This document shows positions 43,063-52,072 of a stretch of DNA of 64,000 bases, piece by piece. Made by a program: the position numbers and the translations under genes. Positions within the stretch are counted from its first letter, which is position 1; each line of letters opens with the position of its first letter. Source of the stretch: DALYJJ01 sp031969915 (GTDB lineage Bacteria; Acidobacteriota; Terriglobia; Bryobacterales; Bryobacteraceae); contig DALYJJ010000004.1 of the NCBI GenBank assembly GCA_031969915.1, positions 19,650-83,649 of the forward strand, in the 5' to 3' direction. A model generated the notes under the pieces. The model had not been told where the DNA came from. It searched no databases and saw only the letters and a program-made list of their open reading frames with translations.

Positions 43063-46000
43063 TCAGAAGTAGAACTTCAGCGCGAACTGGAAGATCCGCG
43101 GCTGAATTGAGTTTGCGTTCATCCGCCCCAGACCGCCGAGGTTGAGAGCGCGGGCCGTGCAAGCGGGACTCAATGAGTTGGTCTGATTCGACGCCGTCAA
43201 CTCCGCCGCATTGGCCGGGCAACCGAGGCCGTTGGCGCCCGGACCGGGAAGCTGCGCGATAGCGGTGTCGACCGGGGTGCCGAAAGCTTTGTTGATGATC
43301 GCGTCCCAAACGCCCGGGGACCGAAGGGCGGCATAGCGGTTCCGGACGTTGGCGACGGGCACGAAGTTCGGGGACGTGCCGGTGAGTAGGGGATGCTGAT
43401 TGGCGCCCCCGAGCACGGCGCTGATGTTGGGGTTAGCGACGTACTGCTTCATGTTGAGCACGTTGAAGACTTCCACGCGCAGTTCGAAGAAGCGGCGGTC
43501 GTTTTCGAATGGCCGGATCCGCTTGAAGAGGCTCAAGTCGAAATTCGACACCCAGGGATGGTACGCATCGAGGTTGCGCGGTGCGTTGCCGTAGCGCCCG
43601 GGTTCCGGGAAGGCGAATGCGCGCGGGTTGATGTAGGGGACGCCGCGCCAAGAGTTCTCGCGCGTCCAATCGGGATTCACGATCGGCACGCCCTGGATCA
43701 TGTCGGGGCGAAGCGAGCCGCCGGGAATGCCGATGTCGAACGAGTTGGCCAAGCCAAGCGGGACGGCGATGGGCGCACCGTTGCGCATGCGTGCCAGACC
43801 GTTGACGTTCCAGCCGCCGATGAAGTGCTCCTTCCAGCCGCCGCCCTTGAGGAACGTCTTGCCGCGGCCGAAGGGCAGATCCCAGAGCGCGACAAAATTC
43901 AGGATGTTCGGGGTGTTGGTGGAAGAGATGGACCACTCCTGCGCCACGTCGTACGGGTTCTGGTTGCGAAGGATGCCCACGTCGAGGCCCGAGTTGTTGA
44001 ACGAGTTATTGGGGATTGGGAACCGAATGCCGCCCGAGGAATTGTCGAGCGCGCGGCTCCGGGTGTAGTTGAAACGGAACTGGAGGCCGCGCGCGAAGCG
44101 CCGTTCCACCTCGACGATCAGCGCGTTGTACACGGCGTTGGTGTTGGTGGGATCGAGCAGGAAGATGCCCCCGCTGAAACGGCCGGCGAAACCGGGATAA
44201 GGGAAGCGGCCGGTGAACTGGTCGAGGCGGTTGAGGTTGGGGCTGGGCCCGAACAGGTGATGGCTGCGCGAGCCCTGGTAGGTCACGCGGACGACGTTCG
44301 CGTCGAAGAACTGGCGTTCCACCTGGAGCGACCAGTTGTGGGTTGTCGGCATGCGAAAGTTCTTGTTGCCGATGACGCCGGTGGATTGATAGAGGACGTT
44401 CTGGCGCGGCTGGCCGGACGCGTTGGGCTCGGCGCGGTCGCCGGGACGGATCACGCCGCTGGCGGGCACGCGGAAAAGCGTGTCGTCGGGCGCGAGCACG
44501 GGGTTGTTGAAGCCGAACTGCATGGGCACGCTGGGGTCGTTGCAGCGCGCCAGGCCGCAGCTCGGCACGTTGCCGGGAGAATTGAGGTCGTTGGCTCCGA
44601 GCAGGTAGCTGATCTGCCGGAAGCCGGTGGCGGTCTGCGAACCGAGGTTCGGGACGGGCTCGCGATCGTTGCCCATCAGAACGCCGTGCACCATGCCGTA
44701 ACCGCCCCGGATCACCAGCCGGCTCTCGCCGAATTTGGGCGTCCAGGCAAAGCCGAAGCGCGGCTCAAACACGTCCTTCACCGAAGGCGTGAGGTAGCGC
44801 GACCGTCCATCGATGCCCGCGTATTCAAAGACCGGTGCGGGCAGGTTGTTCAGGAACGGATTGGGCTCTAACCGATCGAGGTTGAGTTGGCCCTGGCGGT
44901 TGAATTTCTCCCAACGCGGCGATTGATATTGCCAGCGCAGGCCGATGTTGAGGGTCAGATTCGACTTCACGCGCCAGTCGTTCTGCGCGTAGCCGCCGAG
45001 ATTCAACCAGCGATAGTAGTACGGGACGGCGAGATTCTCGGTCTGCACCTGAACGCCGGTGGGCACACCGAGCAGGAAGCTGGCGAACTTATCGCCGCCG
45101 AAGACCTGCGCCGCGCAGTCGGGCGCGACGCCGCCGAGCGGGTTGGTGGCGCAATTCTGCTCCGCGGTTTGGGCGCGATCCCAGAAGTAGCGGCCGCCGA
45201 CGAGCGACCCCACGCCGAGCGCACTTTGGTTCAGTTGCAGGTGGCTGGCGGAGAAGCCGAACTTCCAGGTCATGGCGCCGCGCACCCAGGAAAAGTCGTT
45301 GGTGAGCGAGTAGCTGTGTTCCGTGTTCTTGCCCACGTCCTGCGGCTGCGCGAAGCCGAGCGCCTCAAACGACGAGCCGCTCGCCTGCCCGCTGACTCCG
45401 AACGGCGAACCGCCGTCGTAGAAGCGCGGCATGCCGTAGCCGAGCAGATTGACGCGCCCAACGCCGGGTCCGCCGACATTCATGTACTCGTTGGCGTAGT
45501 CCTTGCCGAGCAACTGTTCGGGAAAATTACGGCCGAAGTTGCCGTACACGTAGTTCGCGCGAAACTCGTTGGTCATCGTCGGGCGCGGCGTGCTGGTGAG
45601 CGTGGCCAGCAACTGCCGCGCGAGGTTCGCATCGGAGATCAACCCGTGCTGGATCACGTCGCGGAAGCGCCGGTTCCCGTACTGCGGCTGCTCGGTCCAG
45701 CGGGCGCTCAGGCGGTTGCCGTCCGTGAGGTTGTGATCGATCTTGACGGTGTAGCGGTCGTCGGAGTACTGGGTGCTTCTGAAAAACGAATAGTTCGCTC
45801 CGAGCAAGTCGGCGATCACTCCGGGGTCCGTGATGTTGGGGGCGGGATAGAGTTCGCGAGCGATGCGCTGCGTCACCGGGTTCACCAGGCTTTGCCCGCG
45901 CTCGTCGACCAGCACGCGGCCGCGTCGGGCGGGGTCGGAGTCGTTCGGATTGAAGAGCGGGAACGCCCGGTATTGATGGGTGAAGTTGGTAGCGCTGGCC

Positions 46001-47163
46001 GGCAGGTTGGGATTGAAGTTCGGATTCGCGCGCAGTTGCAGGGTGCCGTCGGAGCGACGGACGAACTGGTTATAGAGAAGCGCCGTCGGCTCGCTGCGCA
46101 CGGTCCCGTTCGCGTTGCGGAAGTAGACCATCGTTTGAGAGAAATCGCCATTCAGCTCGCGCTCAGTGGGGACGCGGATGAAGGAAGGGCCGCCGGGATT
46201 GGAGGAGAGCTGGCGCGTGGGCTCGAAGCTGAACATGAAGAAGGTGCGGTCCTTGCCCTTGTAGATTTTGGGGAGCATGACCGGACCGGTGAGCACCGCG
46301 CCCAGTTGTTGCCGCCGGAGCGGCGGACGGTTGTCGAAATTGGTGGTGGGGCTGCGCTGGGAGTCGAACGGGTTCGCGGTGAACGCCTTCTGACGGTGGA
46401 ACCAGAACACGGTGCCTCGCAGATCGTTCGTGCCGCTCTTGGTGGTCTGCTGAATGATGGCGCCGCCGGCCTGCGCGAACTGCGCGGAGTAGTTCGCCTG
46501 CTGGACGCTGAACTCCTGGATGGTATCGGGCGTAAAGGCGATGCTCATGCGGCCGAGCGCGATGGAGGTGACGTTGGCGCCGTCGGCCTGGAACTGCGTG
46601 CTGCCGACGCGGCCGCCGTTGATGGCAAGCTCCCGGCCCGGGACCGGTTCATTGGTGGTGAGTTCGCTGAACTCCGTCCCTGCCGAACCCGCCACGCCGG
46701 GAAGGGTGAGCGCCAGTTCCAGCGTGTTGCGGCCGTTGAGCGGCATCTCGTTGATCGTGCGCTGGTCGACGGTCTGCTGCACGGCTCCGGAATAGGTCTG
46801 CAGAAGGGGAGCCTCCCCGGTGACGGTTACCTGCTCGGAGACGCTGCCCGGTTTGAGGGAAGCGTTGACCGTGGAGATCTGAGCAGTATCAACCTTCACC
46901 GGGCTGATGACGGTGGTCTGGAAGCCGTTGGTCGACACCTTGACTTCGTACTCCACCGGAGGCAAGGTCGCCGCGACGTAGAAACCCTCCTCGTTGGTGG
47001 TGAGCTTGAGGGTCGCGTTGGTGCCGATGTTTTTGATCTCGACGTTAGCGCCGACTATCGCGGCGCCGGTCGAATCGGTGACCTGGCCGCGAATCGAGCC
47101 GTAGTTGGACTGCGCCACCGCGACGAGGCAGAGCGCGAAAAACAGGCAGAGTAAACGTTTCAT
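43063..47163 (-). CDS. TonB-dependent receptor, carboxypeptidase-regulatory type
   Basis: 1366 aa outer-membrane receptor. Signal peptide MKRLLCLFFALCLVAVAQ. The first domain, at about 25-105, is a carboxypeptidase-regulatory fold (GSIRGQVTDSTGAAIVGANV and YEVKVSTNGFQTTVI). A plug follows at about 110-260 (VSEQVTVTGEAPLL, INEMPLNGRNTLELALTLPG, ANYSAQFAQAGGAIIQQTTKSGTN), then a long beta barrel ending in IQPRIFQFALKFYF, whose terminal aromatic is the BAM signal. This is the Oar/CarO-like class expanded in Solibacter. It probably takes up oligosaccharides or other polymers; the neighbouring LacI regulator, PQQ dehydrogenase and sulfatase fit a scavenging locus. The ligand is unknown. Confidence 0.94.
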   Translation of the reverse strand: MKRLLCLFFALCLVAVAQSNYGSIRGQVTDSTGAAIVGANVEIKNIGTNATLKLTTNEEGFYVAATLPPVEYEVKVSTNGFQTTVISPVKVDTAQISTVNASLKPGSVSEQVTVTGEAPLLQTYSGAVQQTVDQRTINEMPLNGRNTLELALTLPGVAGSAGTEFSELTTNEPVPGRELAINGGRVGSTQFQADGANVTSIALGRMSIAFTPDTIQEFSVQQANYSAQFAQAGGAIIQQTTKSGTNDLRGTVFWFHRQKAFTANPFDSQRSPTTNFDNRPPLRRQQLGAVLTGPVMLPKIYKGKDRTFFMFSFEPTRQLSSNPGGPSFIRVPTERELNGDFSQTMVYFRNANGTVRSEPTALLYNQFVRRSDGTLQLRANPNFNPNLPASATNFTHQYRAFPLFNPNDSDPARRGRVLVDERGQSLVNPVTQRIARELYPAPNITDPGVIADLLGANYSFFRSTQYSDDRYTVKIDHNLTDGNRLSARWTEQPQYGNRRFRDVIQHGLISDANLARQLLATLTSTPRPTMTNEFRANYVYGNFGRNFPEQLLGKDYANEYMNVGGPGVGRVNLLGYGMPRFYDGGSPFGVSGQASGSSFEALGFAQPQDVGKNTEHSYSLTNDFSWVRGAMTWKFGFSASHLQLNQSALGVGSLVGGRYFWDRAQTAEQNCATNPLGGVAPDCAAQVFGGDKFASFLLGVPTGVQVQTENLAVPYYYRWLNLGGYAQNDWRVKSNLTLNIGLRWQYQSPRWEKFNRQGQLNLDRLEPNPFLNNLPAPVFEYAGIDGRSRYLTPSVKDVFEPRFGFAWTPKFGESRLVIRGGYGMVHGVLMGNDREPVPNLGSQTATGFRQISYLLGANDLNSPGNVPSCGLARCNDPSVPMQFGFNNPVLAPDDTLFRVPASGVIRPGDRAEPNASGQPRQNVLYQSTGVIGNKNFRMPTTHNWSLQVERQFFDANVVRVTYQGSRSHHLFGPSPNLNRLDQFTGRFPYPGFAGRFSGGIFLLDPTNTNAVYNALIVEVERRFARGLQFRFNYTRSRALDNSSGGIRFPIPNNSFNNSGLDVGILRNQNPYDVAQEWSISSTNTPNILNFVALWDLPFGRGKTFLKGGGWKEHFIGGWNVNGLARMRNGAPIAVPLGLANSFDIGIPGGSLRPDMIQGVPIVNPDWTRENSWRGVPYINPRAFAFPEPGRYGNAPRNLDAYHPWVSNFDLSLFKRIRPFENDRRFFELRVEVFNVLNMKQYVANPNISAVLGGANQHPLLTGTSPNFVPVANVRNRYAALRSPGVWDAIINKAFGTPVDTAIAQLPGPGANGLGCPANAAELTASNQTNSLSPACTARALNLGGLGRMNANSIQPRIFQFALKFYF

Positions 47164-47246
47164 CAGGCAAGACCCTTTGGTACAGGCATACCCGATTTCG
47201 GCAACAGAATCAAGGGGCAGGCGTTCGGCGCGTGTAGACTGGTGCC

Positions 47247-49601
47247 ATGCAAGGGATGCGGTTACTGGCTGGGTTCGTCTTCGTGGCCGCGCCGCTGGCG
47301 GCGCAGCATGGCAGTTCGGCGGAAGTCAACCCGTTTACCGGGCCACAGCACGTGGCGGCGGGAGCGGCAATCTATAAGGGCAAGTGCGCGGGCTGCCACG
47401 GCCCGGAGGGTACGGGAACGGGCGCGGGTCCGGCGCTCAACACGGGCACGTTTCGGCGCGGGGGCACGGATCAGGCGTTGTTCCAGGTGATCTCGCGCGG
47501 CGTGCCCGGGACGGCCATGCCCGCCTTCCCGGCCAACGCTTTGGAAGTCTGGCAGTCGATCGCCTATCTCCGCTCGCTGTCTCTGGCCCGGGTCTCCGCA
47601 ACGGGACGGGGCGACGCACAGGCTGGTGCGGCGCTGTTCCGCGAGCACTGCGCGGAGTGCCACACCAACACCGCGCCCGACCTGCGCGGCATTGGACGCC
47701 GGCGCGCCGAGTCGGAACTTCGCGAGGCGATTTTGAGGCCGGATCTGAAGGTGGCGCCGGCCTACTGGCAGGTGCGGGCTCGGACGGCGGCGGGCGCGGA
47801 GATCCGCGGAACGCGGCTCAACGAAGACACGCATTCGCTGCAACTGCGCGGCGGCGGAGGAGTGCTGCTCTCGCTCCGGAAGAAGGACCTTTCGGAAACG
47901 GAACTGATCCGGCGGTCACCCATGCCGTCGTTCGAGGGCAAACTGACGCCGGCGCAACTGGACCACCTTCTGGCCTTCCTCGCCTCCGGCCAGGAGATCC
48001 CCGCCCCGCCGGCACGAGTGACTGGCGACGTGACGGCGGAGCGTCTCCGAAACGCCGCCGCCGAACCACACAACTGGCTTACTTACAACGGTACTTACTC
48101 CAGCATCCACCACAGCTCCCTGGAGGCGATTCGCCCTGAGAACGTGAAGGGGCTGGAATTGAAATGGGTCTGGCAGGCCAACTCGCTCGAGAAACTGGAG
48201 GCCACACCGCTGGTGGTGGACGGAGTGATGTATCTGACCGACGCTCCCAACGACGTGGTGGCGCTCGACGCCCGCACGGGGCGCGTCTTCTGGCGTTACG
48301 ACCACGTCCTTCCCGAAGGCGTGGCTCCCTGCTGCGGGCGTGTCAACCGGGGTCTGGCCATCCTCGGCGGCACGCTGTTCCTGGCTACGCTCGATGCGCG
48401 GCTGATCGCGCTCGACGCAAGCACGGGACGGAAGCGCTGGGACACGGTGGTAGCCGACTACCGCGAAGCGTACTCGCTCACGCTTGCTCCGCTGGTGGCG
48501 GGCGGAATGGTGATCGTCGGACCGGCGGGCGGCGAATTAGGTATCCGCGGTTTCCTGGCCGCTTACGACGCGGCCACCGGAAAGCAAGTCTGGCGCTTCA
48601 ACACGGTGCCGCTGCCGGGCGAACCCGGGCACGAAACGTGGCCCGGCGATAGCTGGAAGCATGGCGGCGCCCCGGTGTGGCTCACGGGATCATACGATCC
48701 CGAAATGAACCTCACGTACTGGGGCATCGGCAACCCGGGTCCGGACTGGAACCCGTCCGTGCGGCGCGGCGACAACCTCTACTCGTCGAGCGTCGTGGCT
48801 CTGGACGCGACGACCGGGAAGCGAAGATGGCATTTCCAATTCACGCCGAACGATGCCTGGGATTTCGACGCCGTGCAGATTCCAGTTCTGGCGGATCTGA
48901 ACTGGAAAGGGCGCCTCCGCAAAGTAATGCTATGGGGGAACCGCAACGGGTTCTTCTACGTGCTGGACCGCGCGACGGGTGAGTTCCTGCAGGGCACGCC
49001 GTTCGTCAAGCAGACCTGGGCGAAGGGGCTCGACGCCAAGGGGAGGCCGATCAAAGCCGAAGGCAGCGAACCGAGCGAGAAAGGCACGCTGCTCTATCCC
49101 GGCGTGCAGGGCGGCACCAACTGGTACGCACCTTCCTATAGTCCACTTACCGGCCTGTTCTATTTGACAACGTGGGACGACTATCCGGGTACTTACTATA
49201 CGTGGGAACAAGAGTACGAGCAGGGTAAGTGGTACGCGGGCGGCAGCGTCCAGGCCGAACTGCCGGCCATCCGCCGCCGCGAACCGCGCACGTGGGGGCC
49301 GGAGGCCGGCTATGGGGCGGTGCGGGCGCTGGACCCTCATTCCGGCCGCCGGGTGTGGGAGTACAAGATGAGCGACGTCAGCGATAGCGGCTTGCTGACC
49401 ACCGGCTCGAACCTGCTCTTTTCGGGAAACCGCGAGGGCCATTTCTTTGCGCTCGATGCACGCGACGGGAAGCCATTGTGGACACGATACCTGGGCGGCC
49501 AGGTGGCGTCCTCGCCGATCACCTGGGCCGTGGACGGGCGCCAGTACGTGACCATCGCCAACGGGCACGCATTGTTCACGTTCGGGCTGCCGGAGGAATA
49601 G
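47247..49601 (+). CDS. PQQ-dependent dehydrogenase with two N-terminal cytochrome c domains
   Basis: 784 aa. An N-terminal signal (MQGMRLLAGFVFVAAPLAAQ; Met-4 is an alternative start) leads to two c-type haem sites, CAGCH (Cys-47/50, His-51, axial Met near 91) and CAECH (Cys-135/138, His-139). Residues about 275-784 form a PQQ beta-propeller: WLTYNGTYSSIHHS, DARTGRVFWRYDHVLPEGV, the vicinal disulfide APCCGRVNRG, catalytic PNDAWDFDAVQIP and YAPSYSPLTGLFYL. It oxidises alcohols or sugars in the periplasm and passes electrons through its own haems. Cytochromes at the N-terminus are the reverse of the usual quinohaemoprotein order. Divergent from the TonB receptor. Confidence 0.93.
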   Translation: MQGMRLLAGFVFVAAPLAAQHGSSAEVNPFTGPQHVAAGAAIYKGKCAGCHGPEGTGTGAGPALNTGTFRRGGTDQALFQVISRGVPGTAMPAFPANALEVWQSIAYLRSLSLARVSATGRGDAQAGAALFREHCAECHTNTAPDLRGIGRRRAESELREAILRPDLKVAPAYWQVRARTAAGAEIRGTRLNEDTHSLQLRGGGGVLLSLRKKDLSETELIRRSPMPSFEGKLTPAQLDHLLAFLASGQEIPAPPARVTGDVTAERLRNAAAEPHNWLTYNGTYSSIHHSSLEAIRPENVKGLELKWVWQANSLEKLEATPLVVDGVMYLTDAPNDVVALDARTGRVFWRYDHVLPEGVAPCCGRVNRGLAILGGTLFLATLDARLIALDASTGRKRWDTVVADYREAYSLTLAPLVAGGMVIVGPAGGELGIRGFLAAYDAATGKQVWRFNTVPLPGEPGHETWPGDSWKHGGAPVWLTGSYDPEMNLTYWGIGNPGPDWNPSVRRGDNLYSSSVVALDATTGKRRWHFQFTPNDAWDFDAVQIPVLADLNWKGRLRKVMLWGNRNGFFYVLDRATGEFLQGTPFVKQTWAKGLDAKGRPIKAEGSEPSEKGTLLYPGVQGGTNWYAPSYSPLTGLFYLTTWDDYPGTYYTWEQEYEQGKWYAGGSVQAELPAIRRREPRTWGPEAGYGAVRALDPHSGRRVWEYKMSDVSDSGLLTTGSNLLFSGNREGHFFALDARDGKPLWTRYLGGQVASSPITWAVDGRQYVTIANGHALFTFGLPEE

Positions 49602-49610
49602 GCACGCCGC

Positions 49611-51089
49611 TCACGCGGCTGGATAGTGCGGTGACAGGAGTTGGGATGCTGGCCGGGGGACAAGTGCGCCGTTGCGCACCCAGGCTTCGCCGCGCTCCTG
49701 GAGATGCTGCGCCAGCCGGGCACGCCAGGGGCGCACCTGGCCGGGATCGGTGATGTTCACGGTCTCACCGGGATCCCGCTCCAGGTCGAAGAACTGCTCT
49801 TCTCCGGACGGCGCGTGAAAGATGTACTTCCGGCGGCCGTCGGTAAGGGCATTCCAATGGTTCGCAGGGCTGTAGCAGACGTCGTGCTCCAGATCGATAA
49901 ACTCGCGCCAGGGTGCATTCGGGCTGCGAAGGAGAGTGAGGACGCTCTTGCCGTCCACAGGTTCGGGAATCGCCGCGGAGGCGGCATCCAGGAACGTCGG
50001 CAGCACGTCGCGGATCTCCACCGGTTGGTCGAAGACGCGGCCGCCGCGGAAGCCGGGGATGAAGCCCCGCGGCGGGCGAACGACGAACGGGATGCGCGCC
50101 GAGGATTCGTAGGCGTACGACTTGCGCCACAGGTTGTGGTCGCCCAGCATGTCGCCGTGATCGGAGATCATCGCAATCAGCGTTTCGTCTAAAAGGCGCC
50201 GGCGGTGCAGCGCTTCCATGATCCGGCCGATCTGATCGTCGATCTGACTCACCAAAGCGTAGTAGCCCTGGCGCGATGAGCGAACGACATCCGGCCCGAA
50301 ATCGCCATGCCAGGGCTCGTTCGATTCGCCGCTCCGCCGCGCGTAACGTCCCGACCAATCGCTGCGCAGCGCCGGGGGCAGGTCCGCGTCGCGGTACTTT
50401 CGAAGATATCGCTCCGGAGGATCATAGGGGCTGTGCGGCCGCACGAAAGACACCTTCAGGAAAAACGGGTTCGGCTGCGAGTACGCGTTCAGAAAGCGCA
50501 CCGCGGTATCGGCGGTCCAGACGGTGGGATGCAACGCCTCGGGGAAGACGTAGGCGCGGGCGCGATAGTCGTTCCACTCGAGGCCCGTCGCGTAGGGATT
50601 CGCACCTGGCATCTGGGCCTGGAACCAGCTCTCGTAATCGCTGCGCTCGGCGCGCGTGAGCGCAGTCGCCATGGGGTGATGCTCATCGAGAATCGTCTGA
50701 TGGAATCCATGCAGGTTCCGCATCGGCGACCAGTGCATTTTGCCGATACCGGTGGTGTGGTAGCCGGCCTCGCGCAACAGGCGCGGCATCTCCACCGGGT
50801 AGCGCTCCGCAACCTTCGCATAGCCGAGCATGCCGTGGCGCCACGGGGATTGCCCCGTGAGCAGGGCCGCCCGCGCGGGCGTGCACGTCGGCGTCGAAGA
50901 ATAGGCGTGCCGGAAGAGCGCCCCCTCGGAGGCCAGTTGGTCCAGATGCGGTGTTCGGATGACACGGTTGCCCGCCGCACCGAGACAATCGGCGCGGTGC
51001 TGATCGGTCATCAGAAGCAGGATGTTGGGGCGCTTTCGCGTCGCCGCGCCAAGCGCCTGAAGAAACGTGCGGCGTTTGATCCCGATCAT
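49611..51089 (-). CDS. Sulfatase, Tat-exported
   Basis: 492 aa from the ATG at 51089 (GGAAGGG upstream). The N-terminus IGIKRRTFLQALGAA carries a twin-arginine signal. The alkaline-phosphatase fold has NILLLMTDQHRADCLG and the formylglycine site CTPAR at about residue 69 (Cys-type, needing a formylglycine-generating enzyme). The metal site SDHGDMLGDHNLW and the C-terminal DLERDPGETVN block complete the family pattern. It removes sulfate esters from glycans or phenols. No FGE gene is in the window. It converges with the PQQ dehydrogenase with 9 nt between them. Confidence 0.93.
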   Translation of the reverse strand: MIGIKRRTFLQALGAATRKRPNILLLMTDQHRADCLGAAGNRVIRTPHLDQLASEGALFRHAYSSTPTCTPARAALLTGQSPWRHGMLGYAKVAERYPVEMPRLLREAGYHTTGIGKMHWSPMRNLHGFHQTILDEHHPMATALTRAERSDYESWFQAQMPGANPYATGLEWNDYRARAYVFPEALHPTVWTADTAVRFLNAYSQPNPFFLKVSFVRPHSPYDPPERYLRKYRDADLPPALRSDWSGRYARRSGESNEPWHGDFGPDVVRSSRQGYYALVSQIDDQIGRIMEALHRRRLLDETLIAMISDHGDMLGDHNLWRKSYAYESSARIPFVVRPPRGFIPGFRGGRVFDQPVEIRDVLPTFLDAASAAIPEPVDGKSVLTLLRSPNAPWREFIDLEHDVCYSPANHWNALTDGRRKYIFHAPSGEEQFFDLERDPGETVNITDPGQVRPWRARLAQHLQERGEAWVRNGALVPRPASQLLSPHYPAA

Positions 51090-51174
51090 TCTAGCAACCC
51101 TTCCGCGCGCGTTCACCTGAGTTAGTCCGGGCCGCCAGCTATTGAGGCGGCGGATGCGATACGCTGGCAGCCCT

Positions 51175-51555
51175 ATGCCTGTCTACGATCTCAAGCAACT
51201 TGCGCCCACCTTCGCGGCCGCGGCCAACGCAGCCGATGTAGAGACCCTGGTTGGGCTGTACACGGAAGACGCGGTGTTCGTGATTCCGGGCGGAGTCACG
51301 GTTCAGGGGACCGAGGCCATTCGAGCGGTGCTCGGCCAGTTATTGGGCGGTGGGCGGAAAATGGCATTCGAACACGTCTACATCTTCGACAACGGCGATA
51401 CGGCGTTGGTTCGCGGCGTGTGGACACTCACCGCCCCGGGCCCGGACGGCGCCGATACCGTGACCACAGGGAGCAGCGTTGAAGTCCTGAAGAAGCAGCC
51501 CGATGGGTCGTGGAAGTACTTCATCGACCATCCCTGGGGCGGCGATGCGCTCTGA
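51175..51555 (+). CDS. NTF2-like/SnoaL-type protein 1
   Basis: 126 aa from the ATG at 51175. The cone-shaped NTF2 fold pattern is LAPTFAAAANAADVETLVGLY, EDAVFVIPGGVTVQGTEAIR, VYIFDNGDTALVRGVWTL and WKYFIDHPWGG. These are DUF4440/SnoaL-like features found in isomerases, ketosteroid enzymes and ligand-binding proteins. Its stop overlaps the start of a second NTF2-like gene by 11 nt, so the pair is co-translated. No substrate can be predicted. Confidence 0.82.
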   Translation: MPVYDLKQLAPTFAAAANAADVETLVGLYTEDAVFVIPGGVTVQGTEAIRAVLGQLLGGGRKMAFEHVYIFDNGDTALVRGVWTLTAPGPDGADTVTTGSSVEVLKKQPDGSWKYFIDHPWGGDAL

Positions 51556-51937
51556 CTTGCAGGCGTTCGCCGAGCGCTATACGGCGGCCTGGTGCAGCCA
51601 GGAGCCCCGGCAGGTGGCGGCGCACTTCGCCGAGAACGGGTGGCTGAAAGTAAACGCCGGCGCGCCGGCCGTGGGCAGGGCGGCGGTGGAAGAGATCGCG
51701 CGATCGTTCATGACTGCGTTCCCGGATCTGACGGTGTCCCTCGATCGCCTGGTGGAACGGGACGGGGCCGTCGAGTATCACTGGACGCTGACCGGCGCCA
51801 ACACCGGGCCCGGCGGTACGGGACGGCGCGTCCGCATCAGCGGGTATGAAGCATGGACCCTCGGGGCCGGTGGTTTGATTGCGGAGTCAAGGGGCTGGTT
51901 CGACGAGGCGGAGTACCAACGGCAGTTGGCGGGCTGA
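51545..51937 (+). CDS. NTF2-like/SnoaL-type protein 2
   Basis: 130 aa, ATG at 51545 inside the end of the previous gene. SnoaL polyketide-cyclase-like pattern: LQAFAERYTAAWCSQEPRQVAA, APAVGRAAVEEIARSFMTAFPD, VEYHWTLTGANTGPGGTG and AWTLGAGGLIAESRGWFDEAEYQRQL. The VSLDRLVERDG and GANTGPGGTGRRV pieces are typical of SnoaL-like hydrolase/cyclase relatives. A 135-bp gap separates it from the subtilisin cassette. Confidence 0.82.
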   Translation: MRSDLQAFAERYTAAWCSQEPRQVAAHFAENGWLKVNAGAPAVGRAAVEEIARSFMTAFPDLTVSLDRLVERDGAVEYHWTLTGANTGPGGTGRRVRISGYEAWTLGAGGLIAESRGWFDEAEYQRQLAG

Positions 51938-52072
51938 TGGGCGCGTTGCCGCACTCGCGGCGTTCTCGGCGTTCACGGGCCATTGCATCCGGGGCCCGCG
52001 GCGAGTAGCATTCTTGTGCCGCTTCGCCGACGGCAATCGCGGGGCGGTCACACTCATCTGGGAGGAGAGACC

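Noticed and set aside
44887..47154. 755-codon open frame on the plus strand across the TonB receptor
   Set aside because: Low-complexity antisense translation; the receptor on the other strand has signal peptide, plug and barrel motifs.
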